DNA of 20,278 nt from a virus. The notes under the pieces were generated by a model, which saw only the letters and a list, made by a program, of their open reading frames with translations, made no database searches and had not been told where the DNA came from. The stretch covers positions 1-20,278 of the IMG/VR virus record IMGVR_UViG_3300048541_000001; one strand, given 5' to 3'. Positions 14,513 through 20,278 of this stretch are shown piece by piece (position 1 is the first letter of the stretch; each line of letters begins with the position of its first letter). The translations under genes were made by a program, and so were the position numbers.

Positions 14513-14740
14513 TTAAATTACAATACCCTCTGTTGTAGGGTAAAATTTTTCTATATCTTTTTTTGTTACTTCTTTTTTATTTGAAATCGAAGATTCTAAT
14601 AAGTTAATAAGTTTTTTTTGTAAAATCTTATCTCTATTAATAAAAATTGTTACTAATTCTAATGGTTTTTTAAATGTTTTGTTATACTCAGCTAATAATT
14701 CATTAACTTTAAATTTATCTAATTTATTTTTCTTAACCAT
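14513..14740 (-). CDS. Small basic protein directly after the MuF-peptidase gene; unknown
   Basis: This 75-residue protein (MVKKNKLDKF...TTEGIVI) is lysine-rich and predicted mostly helical, with no signal peptide or membrane span. Its ATG overlaps the end of the MuF gene by 8 nt and has a strong AGGAG site inside that gene, so translation is coupled to it. Its DNA is also very AT-rich (about 20% GC by hand count), like the insert in the MuF extension and unlike the scaffold gene after it. By analogy to polymorphic MuF toxins, where an immunity gene follows the toxin, it is a candidate immunity protein or chaperone. It could equally be an unrelated capsid accessory protein; no family is recognised. 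Confidence 0.7.
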   Translation of the reverse strand: MVKKNKLDKFKVNELLAEYNKTFKKPLELVTIFINRDKILQKKLINLLESSISNKKEVTKKDIEKFYPTTEGIVI

Positions 14741-16730
14741 CTATTTCTCCTATTCGTTGAACCAATGTATCAAACCCTTTTGTAGTATTAGGTGCATAAT
14801 AATTCATTAATTTTCTTTCAATTACTGTCATTTCCTTAATAGGGTTTATACTCATAGATGAGTGTTCTGCCCATGCTTCAAGTGATTGTCCTTGTGTAAA
14901 TTGTTTAATACCAGAATTTTCAAGATAACCGAATTTATTATAGTAATCTACACCATGACCATAACCTAATGATTCTTTTGTTATTGAACCAATGTAGTCA
15001 TTAAATGTTTCACTAAATTGATAATCATAATTTTTGCTAGTATTATCAATAAATTTATTATTTAGTTTTAGCTTAAAATTTAAAACAGCACTATCATTAT
15101 CTGATAAACTATTATTTTTTAAATAATATTTTATTTCATCATCTGTTAAAATATCTGATTTAATTAAGCTATTTTGTTTTTTGTAATATTCATTATATAA
15201 AGGATTAATTTTACCATCAACAACTAATTCAGGTGCATTTTTTTCTATATTTTTTAATTGTGTTTCATATTTCAATTTATTTTTAGAATAATTTCTACTT
15301 AATATTTTATCATCATCAATCATATTTTTAATATTGTATGAAGATAATATCTTGTCAGATGCTTTTTTAGTAGTAATACCTGTGGGTATATTAAACCCTT
15401 TTAAAACAATTTTTCTTTTATTTGGGTTGTTTAATAAATATTCACTTAACTTAATATCTATTCTATGAGTATATTCATGTATCATAGTTAATTGTCTTGC
15501 GTTTTTTGAACTCTGCACACCTAATTCTAATATATCTCCATCAGAAGCACCATAATATGGACTTCTACCTTTTGTTTGCAATATAGATTTAGTAGGTGCT
15601 AATAAACTTATAGCATTTGAATATGGTGTTCTTTCTTTACCAAAACTTTCTTCTAATAAATTTCTTTCTTGATCTCCAATTTCTCCATAAATATTTCTTG
15701 AGATTTCTGTCGGTTTTACATCTGTAATATTTGAAACTGTTTCATCAAATCTATCATCTTCTTCGTACCAATCAGGATTAACATATGAAAACTGATGCCT
15801 ACAATTATAGCCACCTCTTACAATCATAGGGTTTCCACCTTTTTTACCTGACCAACTTCTAGTAGACCAAATATCTTGTATTTCTTCTATAGTAAATAAT
15901 CCATTGGCTCGTTTGTTTAGACTTCCACTTACCATTCTTCTACATAAATCTCTTGTGGTTGGTATCACATCTCCATAATATTTAACAAATGTAAGTCCAG
16001 CATCTTTAGACTTATTAAAGTTTAGAGTGGCATCAAAATCTCTTAATGAATCGTTTAATATTTGACCAGCATATCTTTTCATATTCTCGCCAACTCTTGT
16101 TCTTGCATATTTACTTTGAAGTATCTTAACTGCACTATCTACTCTTGATGCTAACGCTGGGTTATCTCTATTGTTCTTAACATAATCTACCAATCTATTT
16201 ACTGCTGGGTCGCTAGAAGTAGCATAAATTCCATTGATTGATTCCCTTAATTCTTTTTCTAATACAGTAAATTCAGTTCCAACCAATGTGTTTTGATAGA
16301 CTTTATCTGATAGTATTCTTGTGAAGTTATTAGATACATCTTTAAACTGTGTGTAATATTGTTGTTTTAAGTTCTGTACTAAAGCTAAATCTCCCTTAGT
16401 TAATTCTTGAAATTCAGGTGGTATAAGGCCAATAGTTTTAAACTGTCTTTCTACTCTTTTTGCTTGTTCTCCAAATCCTTTTCTAACAACCCTATCTGCA
16501 AATGGTAAATATTCTTTATCAAGTATTGCTTTGATCTTTGGTCTTATTGCTATTGCACTTTGTAACTCAATTAATTTACCAGCTTGTCTTGGAAGTTGTT
16601 GATCAGCAAGTGCTACGATCTGTGCTTCTATCCTATCAAGTGTTTGTGTGAGTTGTTTGTAGTATTCTATTTCGGCTCGTTCTATGCCTTTAATTCGATA
16701 ATTCGTTAAATCTTTTACTATATCTGACAT
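14733..16730 (-). CDS. MuF-type minor capsid protein with C-terminal zinc metallopeptidase-like domain
   Basis: This 665-residue protein is much longer than a plain Mu gpF-like head protein. The N-terminal helical part (1-220) and the region at 225-322 (LNDSLRDFD, LCRRMVSG, GGYNCRHQFSYVNPDW) match the MuF head morphogenesis pattern, including the Cys/His-containing end; these proteins bind near the portal and can be injected. From about 330 an extension contains LTMIHEYTHRID (H418, E419, H422), a gluzincin-type HExxH, and LEAWAEHSS (E618/E622), which resembles the third-ligand ExxAE helix of anthrax lethal factor-like zincins. Between these motifs, residues about 457-577 are Lys/Asn/Ile-rich and coded by DNA of about 17% GC, against about 33% at the 5' end of the gene. 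It could be a virion-delivered toxin or effector (MuF polymorphic toxin type), or a capsid-internal protease. Confidence 0.85.
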   Translation of the reverse strand: MSDIVKDLTNYRIKGIERAEIEYYKQLTQTLDRIEAQIVALADQQLPRQAGKLIELQSAIAIRPKIKAILDKEYLPFADRVVRKGFGEQAKRVERQFKTIGLIPPEFQELTKGDLALVQNLKQQYYTQFKDVSNNFTRILSDKVYQNTLVGTEFTVLEKELRESINGIYATSSDPAVNRLVDYVKNNRDNPALASRVDSAVKILQSKYARTRVGENMKRYAGQILNDSLRDFDATLNFNKSKDAGLTFVKYYGDVIPTTRDLCRRMVSGSLNKRANGLFTIEEIQDIWSTRSWSGKKGGNPMIVRGGYNCRHQFSYVNPDWYEEDDRFDETVSNITDVKPTEISRNIYGEIGDQERNLLEESFGKERTPYSNAISLLAPTKSILQTKGRSPYYGASDGDILELGVQSSKNARQLTMIHEYTHRIDIKLSEYLLNNPNKRKIVLKGFNIPTGITTKKASDKILSSYNIKNMIDDDKILSRNYSKNKLKYETQLKNIEKNAPELVVDGKINPLYNEYYKKQNSLIKSDILTDDEIKYYLKNNSLSDNDSAVLNFKLKLNNKFIDNTSKNYDYQFSETFNDYIGSITKESLGYGHGVDYYNKFGYLENSGIKQFTQGQSLEAWAEHSSMSINPIKEMTVIERKLMNYYAPNTTKGFDTLVQRIGEIDG

Positions 16731-16733
16731 TCA

Positions 16734-18140
16734 TTAAATTTCTTCTTCAGCTACTGTTTCTTGTTGTACTTCGTCTTGTGTGAACTGACCTACTTCTGAT
16801 GCTTGATCTATCTCATCAAATATATCATTTAATTTAGCATCATCATCAACAACTGCTCTAGCAATTTCTTTATCAACTTCTTTAGCAAAAGTTGGAGAGC
16901 CAATGTTTAATGCTTTAGCTTGTTGGAAGTACACTAGGTCACTTGCGTAATCTCTAATGTTAAATGAATCTGGATAATTTATTTCTCCATCAAATGTAGC
17001 ATTTTGGAATAAAGCATATAATCTAAATAGTTGTTCTTCTGCAATTTGTAAGTTGTCAGCTTTCTCAGATAGTCTAGCATTTAATAATTCAAATTCTGTT
17101 TGTAGTGCAACACCAGATGTTATCCCTGTCTTTTGAGTTCTTACTGCACCTGTATGTGCAATCCTATTTATAGAATCTACTTTGTTATTTATAGACTCCA
17201 TAATAGCTTGTAAGTTCTGGCCAGATGGTTGAAGTAAATATGGTTTTAAGTTTGGCTCTAATTCATCAGGCATTTCTATTACTGCACCAGCACCAGCACT
17301 TGCATTTACGCTTGGAGTTTTAACTAATGATGGGTGGTTAGTTAATCTGATTAGTTGTTCCATTTCAGAGTATTCGTTGTAGATAGCTTTTTGTAGATCA
17401 GCAATATCAGTTAAATCTGATTGACCAATTCCTCTTTTGTGAGATTTAGAATTGTATAAAATAACTGCTGGTATTTTGCCAATCATGTTTGGTACAGTAT
17501 CTATCAATCTAGGCTCTGATCTTTCTTCCATGTAAATAGTATCTATTCGATCAGGATACCAAATTCTCATGTAAGTTCCCCCGTTCTTATCTACTTCTTC
17601 TCTAACTTTTAAATAGTTTAATTCATACTTACCATTAACTTGTCTTTCAAAGTTCCAATCTAAAACATTCTCTGGAGTAACGATTGATAAGTATGGTCTA
17701 ATATCTTGATCTAATTCTTCTGCTCTAGTGTTTGTAGTTACATTTGGTTTATCTAACATTAAAAAACAATGACCATAAATAGAAGCATAGTTTTGTGCTT
17801 GTTTAATTACTGAGTTTAAATTGTTACCCTCAAGGTCAGCATCTTTTAAGAATGATTCTAAACTAGGTTCATCTTGCATAGAACCAAAATCTCTACTTGG
17901 TCTAACTCTAAATAAGAATGATGAATAAATTTGAATAATATTTTTACAATGATTATCGCATGGAGTATTAGCAAGTCTTTGATTAAACTCGTTGTCTAAT
18001 TCTAAATTATATCTGTTTAGATATTGGCCAATCATATAGTCATAGCCACCATTATATGATCTAATGTAATACTCCCAATTATTAATTGTTTCGGAATAGT
18101 CTTTGTGAGTGTCTATTGCTTGATCTCTAGTGTATGCCAT
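16734..18140 (-). CDS. Portal protein
   Basis: This 468-residue protein most likely forms the dodecameric portal ring at one capsid vertex, through which terminase packages DNA and to which the neck attaches. Position directly after terL and before a MuF-type gene is the classical portal position. Length is typical. The C-terminal helical region (SGVALQTEFELLNARLSEKA and the following helix) resembles the conserved long-helix region of portal proteins. The N-terminal region is rich in aromatic and acidic residues (WEYYIRSYNGG, DYMIGQYL). It may belong to the DUF4055 or SPP1 gp6-like portal group; the precise family is uncertain. The C-terminal end is acidic (EEEI). The stop is followed after 3 nt by the MuF gene. 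Confidence 0.88.
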   Translation of the reverse strand: MAYTRDQAIDTHKDYSETINNWEYYIRSYNGGYDYMIGQYLNRYNLELDNEFNQRLANTPCDNHCKNIIQIYSSFLFRVRPSRDFGSMQDEPSLESFLKDADLEGNNLNSVIKQAQNYASIYGHCFLMLDKPNVTTNTRAEELDQDIRPYLSIVTPENVLDWNFERQVNGKYELNYLKVREEVDKNGGTYMRIWYPDRIDTIYMEERSEPRLIDTVPNMIGKIPAVILYNSKSHKRGIGQSDLTDIADLQKAIYNEYSEMEQLIRLTNHPSLVKTPSVNASAGAGAVIEMPDELEPNLKPYLLQPSGQNLQAIMESINNKVDSINRIAHTGAVRTQKTGITSGVALQTEFELLNARLSEKADNLQIAEEQLFRLYALFQNATFDGEINYPDSFNIRDYASDLVYFQQAKALNIGSPTFAKEVDKEIARAVVDDDAKLNDIFDEIDQASEVGQFTQDEVQQETVAEEEI

Positions 18141-18143
18141 AAA

Positions 18144-19379
18144 TTACTTCATTGTCCATCTTGTAGGAGCATTAAATCTTGCCTGAGTAGTTAATGGTTT
18201 TAAATAATCAATCATATAACCAAGTGCGTCATTCATATGATCGAATCCATCTTCCTTATCAGGAATATTTGTATTCTCCTTGTATATTTGTCTTTGTAAA
18301 CCTTTTATCAATGTTTTGCAAGAATGTGAAACAAAAATGTGTCTTTCGCCATTAGAATCTTTTAGCCTTGCATTTACTGAATTGACTCTATCTCGTATTG
18401 CTGGGTGTTTGTGTTTGACCTTAACTTTAAAACCACCATTTTGTAAAATAGATAAATCAGTTCTACCACCAGCAGAGGTTTTTCTTTGCCTACAAGCTGG
18501 GTCTGGATAAATAGTAATAGGCATTTTAGTTCCATATCTATCTTTTATTTCTTGCACCATTTCATCAGTATTAGAGCCATATATAACTATCTCATCTATA
18601 AAAAAAACTTTATCTTTTTCTAATTGACTTACACAAGCTGACATTGGGTCAACATTCATATCTAATCCAATGTGTAAAGGTTTTGTCCAATCTATTTGTT
18701 TTTTTACAACATTATCTACAGGGTGGAAGTTATAATAGACAGCACCAGCATAGTTCTCAAATGTACCCTCAAACTCTTGTCTAAAGGTTCTAATATCTAT
18801 ATCCTGTTTAGCTTGTTCTATTTCCTCTGATGTAACCATACCACCCTCAATAGTCGTATACTGAAAAGATTCCCAATCATTATCTTGCTTACCTTTTAAG
18901 TATAATTCATAAGACCAATTACCATATCCCTTTGGAGTACCACAAAATAATACATGGCCTAATCTATCAGATATACTTGCTCTTAATACTTCATACCAAG
19001 TTCGCTTATCAATATCTGCAAACTCATCTAATATTAAAAAGTCTAAGCCTGTTCCTCTAAGACTATCATAGTTATCAGCACCCTTTAATGAGATTGTACT
19101 ATTCGATTGTCTTATCGTAATAGTCATTGTAGTTTCGTTTATATCCTCAATCCAATTAAACTGATTAAGCATTTCTTTAAGAGTACCCCATACGATCTCT
19201 TTAGCCATTTTAAATGTGGGTGCTACATACCAGATTCTTCTATTTGGCTGACACGCATATTTCATCATCTCAGTTACAGCTAAATAAGTTTTACCAAATC
19301 TACGACCTGATATTAAAACTCTGAACCTTGATTTGCTTGATGATACTTTAAGCTGGGGTTTTGTGAGAGTGATCTTCAT
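18144..19379 (-). CDS. terL: Terminase large subunit (ATPase-nuclease)
   Basis: This 411-residue protein is the DNA-packaging motor: it cuts concatemeric DNA and pumps it through the portal into the procapsid. Visible motifs are Walker A GRRFGKT (25-31), Walker B LILDEF with D118/E119, and the coupling motif FCGTPKG (145-151). The C-terminal RNase H-like nuclease shows GLDMNVDP around D240, YPDP (291-294) and DGFDHMNDALGY with D380 and D384. The length fits compact terminases. The ATG at 19379 lies inside the end of the preceding gene and has no clear Shine-Dalgarno, yet no later Met would retain Walker A. No small terminase subunit is recognisable in the window; it may lie further upstream. 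The portal gene follows after 3 nt. Confidence 0.95.
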   Translation of the reverse strand: MKITLTKPQLKVSSSKSRFRVLISGRRFGKTYLAVTEMMKYACQPNRRIWYVAPTFKMAKEIVWGTLKEMLNQFNWIEDINETTMTITIRQSNSTISLKGADNYDSLRGTGLDFLILDEFADIDKRTWYEVLRASISDRLGHVLFCGTPKGYGNWSYELYLKGKQDNDWESFQYTTIEGGMVTSEEIEQAKQDIDIRTFRQEFEGTFENYAGAVYYNFHPVDNVVKKQIDWTKPLHIGLDMNVDPMSACVSQLEKDKVFFIDEIVIYGSNTDEMVQEIKDRYGTKMPITIYPDPACRQRKTSAGGRTDLSILQNGGFKVKVKHKHPAIRDRVNSVNARLKDSNGERHIFVSHSCKTLIKGLQRQIYKENTNIPDKEDGFDHMNDALGYMIDYLKPLTTQARFNAPTRWTMK

Positions 19380-19572
19380 TACAGAAATAAGTAATATACA
19401 ATTTATCCTTATTTACTTTTTCTTCCATTTTTTCTGCATAAGCAATAGTTAATTGACTACCACCTATAACACATTCTGACCAATTGTTAAATTTTTTATC
19501 TATTGTCATTGTATTATCACAGTATCCACTAATTGCAGAACAGATTGAGAAAGCTAAAATAAATTTAGTCAT
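19348..19572 (-). CDS. Small cysteine-containing protein with possible signal peptide
   Basis: This 74-residue protein begins MTKFILAFSICSAISGYC, a short basic start, hydrophobic core and small residues that look like a signal peptide or lipoprotein-type leader, although no strict lipobox is evident. The remaining domain contains further cysteines (SECV and YFCN), which suggests an exported, possibly disulfide-bonded protein. The start is set by the ATGA overlap with the upstream stop. The 3' end overlaps the terminase start by 32 nt in another frame. The role is unknown; a periplasmic lysis or superinfection-related function is possible but is only inference. Confidence 0.6.
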   Translation of the reverse strand: MTKFILAFSICSAISGYCDNTMTIDKKFNNWSECVIGGSQLTIAYAEKMEEKVNKDKLYITYFCNEDHSHKTPA

Positions 19573-19793
19573 TTTAATATTAGTTTTTTAATAGATTTTG
19601 CACCTAAATAAATTTCTATTTCAGCTTCACTTTTGATACATTGATATTCTACATTATTACCTGTGTTGCTACGCATAGCAATTCTTTTTCCTTTTAAACA
19701 ATTACTCATGGATTCTTGTATTCTATGTTCTTTTATTTCTCCATTAACTATCATTAATAATGCTACAACTATCTCAACCATGCCCATTACCAT
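19569..19793 (-). CDS. Conserved small phage protein, function unknown
   Basis: This 74-residue protein starts with a hydrophobic segment (about residues 5-16, MVEIVVALLMIV) and continues into a mixed polar domain with two cysteines (in SNCLKGKR and YQCIKSE) and a basic end, SIKKLILK. The N-terminal segment could be a signal or a membrane anchor. If it is exported, the two cysteines could pair. The start at 19793 overlaps the upstream coding end by 20 nt; ATGs at 19787 and 19781 are alternatives. The stop overlaps the next ATG as ATGA, so the genes are probably co-translated. The general pattern resembles small proteins often seen beside terminase genes in marine phages, but no function is known to me. 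Confidence 0.65.
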   Translation of the reverse strand: MVMGMVEIVVALLMIVNGEIKEHRIQESMSNCLKGKRIAMRSNTGNNVEYQCIKSEAEIEIYLGAKSIKKLILK

Positions 19794-20145
19794 TTGAAAA
19801 ATCTCTCTGCTTATCTTTTAATTTTTCTACATCTCTTTGTAGCTTTTCAACCTGATCTTTTAAAAACTCAATATTAACTTTGTTAGTCATATTTTGTTCT
19901 TGAGTAGTTTCTAACTTTTCAGTTGTTTTATACAAATCTTCAATAAGCATAAATTGTTCTTGGTCTATGGGTTTCTGCGTACTAGCTTCTAATAAGTCTT
20001 GTTCAAATAATTGGTTCTTAGTTTCTAAATTATTAACTCTTTCAATCACACCAAAGTAAGCCCAAACACCTAACGCAACTGTTCCTATAATTGCAATTAG
20101 ATTTCTTAATGGTAATGCAACAGATGTATTGTCAGATATTTTCAT
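19774..20145 (-). CDS. Membrane-anchored coiled-coil protein, possible lysis/holin-like
   Basis: This 123-residue protein has a short N-terminus, one hydrophobic span (about residues 13-32, NLIAIIGTVALGVWAYFGVI) and then a long heptad-like, charged coiled coil to about residue 115, ending GNGHG. I chose the ATG at 20145 over an upstream TTG at 20160 because it has a good GAGG ribosome site 5 nt upstream and forms an ATGA overlap with the preceding peptide gene. Similar one-span plus coil proteins are frequent in AT-rich marine siphophages near the terminase. The topology would suit a holin-like or spanin-like protein, but that is inference. It overlaps the next gene by 20 bases. Confidence 0.75.
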   Translation of the reverse strand: MKISDNTSVALPLRNLIAIIGTVALGVWAYFGVIERVNNLETKNQLFEQDLLEASTQKPIDQEQFMLIEDLYKTTEKLETTQEQNMTNKVNIEFLKDQVEKLQRDVEKLKDKQRDFSNGNGHG

Positions 20146-20225
20146 AATGGCCTCACACAAAAGGCAAGAAACACAAAACCTAAAATTAACATTCCTGTAA
20201 AGTAATAGTTCATTGTCCTACCCAT
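20142..20225 (-). CDS. Small single-span membrane peptide (27 aa)
   Basis: The reading frame MGRTMNYYF...CVRPL is 27 residues long and is almost entirely a hydrophobic span (about residues 6-24) ending in a basic RPL tail. An internal ATG at 20213 would give a 23-residue version. Its stop TGA overlaps the ATG of the next gene as ATGA (20145-20142), which suggests translational coupling and supports it being real. The ribosome site for the next gene (GAGG) lies inside its last codons. The function is unknown. A membrane peptide next to a membrane-anchored coiled-coil protein is compatible with a holin, antiholin or lysis accessory role, but no family is recognised. Confidence 0.5.
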   Translation of the reverse strand: MGRTMNYYFTGMLILGFVFLAFCVRPL

Positions 20226-20227
20226 AA

Positions 20228-20278
20228 TTATTTCTTTTTTTTCTTTTTAAATTTACTTTCTAGCCATGCAAAACAGTT
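20228..20278 (-). CDS. 3' end of an unidentified small protein (partial)
   Basis: An open frame enters from the high-coordinate edge and reads NCFAWLESKF followed by six lysines, then TAA at 20230-20228. Only 16 residues are visible. An aromatic segment before a poly-lysine tail is common at the end of small membrane-associated phage proteins, but function cannot be assigned. The stop lies two bases before the ATG at 20225, in keeping with the tight packing of the rest of the window. It could be a chance open frame because so few codons are seen. Confidence 0.4.
   Translation of the reverse strand, partial: NCFAWLESKFKKKKKK

Noticed and set aside
20145-20160. TTG start at 20160 for the coiled-coil membrane protein
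   Set aside because: The ATG at 20145 has a better-placed GAGG site and an ATGA overlap with the upstream small gene, so the longer start is less likely.
1-20278. Integrase, attachment site, tRNA, CRISPR, insertion sequence or replication origin
   Set aside because: Looked for on both strands; no supporting genes, repeats or cloverleaf-like sequences were seen. Lifestyle (temperate or lytic) cannot be decided from this structural block.

Overview
The window is one continuous structural block of a tailed-phage genome with long-tail (siphovirus-like) organisation. Every supported gene lies on the minus strand, so transcription and the usual packaging-head-tail gene order run from high to low coordinates. 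The DNA is AT-rich: segments counted by hand run from about 15% to 38% GC. Coding is extremely dense, and many neighbours share TAATG or ATGA start/stop overlaps. AT richness, small tail-tip proteins, C1q-like fibres and LRGD-type fibre motifs resemble phages of AT-rich marine bacteria such as SAR11. That host suggestion is inference; nothing here identifies the host. No integrase, tRNA, rRNA, CRISPR, insertion sequence, attachment site or replication gene is visible.

Layout in transcription order. 20278-19348: a partial Lys-tailed gene and four small genes (a 27-aa membrane peptide, a membrane-anchored coiled-coil protein, a conserved small protein, a possible secreted protein); lysis or accessory roles are possible but unproven. 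19379-16734: large terminase and portal. 16730-14733: a MuF-type minor capsid protein whose long C-terminus carries a zinc-metallopeptidase signature (HEYTH and EAWAE), followed by an 8-nt-overlapping 75-aa gene. 14469-12512: coiled-coil scaffold, HK97-fold major capsid protein, then a basic 80-aa protein and a 40-aa membrane protein. 12508-10865: head-tail adaptor, virion-morphogenesis protein, tail terminator and a very acidic small protein. 10856-7854: a hidden 54-aa gene, major tail protein, the G and G-T tail assembly chaperones joined by a -1 ribosomal frameshift, and the tape measure. 7854-3430: distal tail protein, small protein, DUF2163-like tail-tip protein and a J-like central tip protein of 1017 aa. 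3427-1: small structural proteins, two C1q-like fibre proteins, two fibre proteins sharing modules with their neighbours, and two small XkdW/fibre-chaperone-like proteins; the last fibre gene runs off the window.

Together these genes package DNA (terminase/portal), build the capsid (scaffold, capsid), join head to tail, build a tail that the tape measure suggests is roughly 100 nm long, and display a modular receptor-binding apparatus.

The most interesting points are: (1) the MuF-metallopeptidase fusion, a candidate virion-delivered effector with an AT-rich insertion between its zinc-ligand motifs and a possible partner gene; (2) a textbook G-T programmed frameshift, A AAA AAG plus stem-loop, giving a 59-residue T extension; and (3) duplicated and reshuffled fibre modules at the low-coordinate end.
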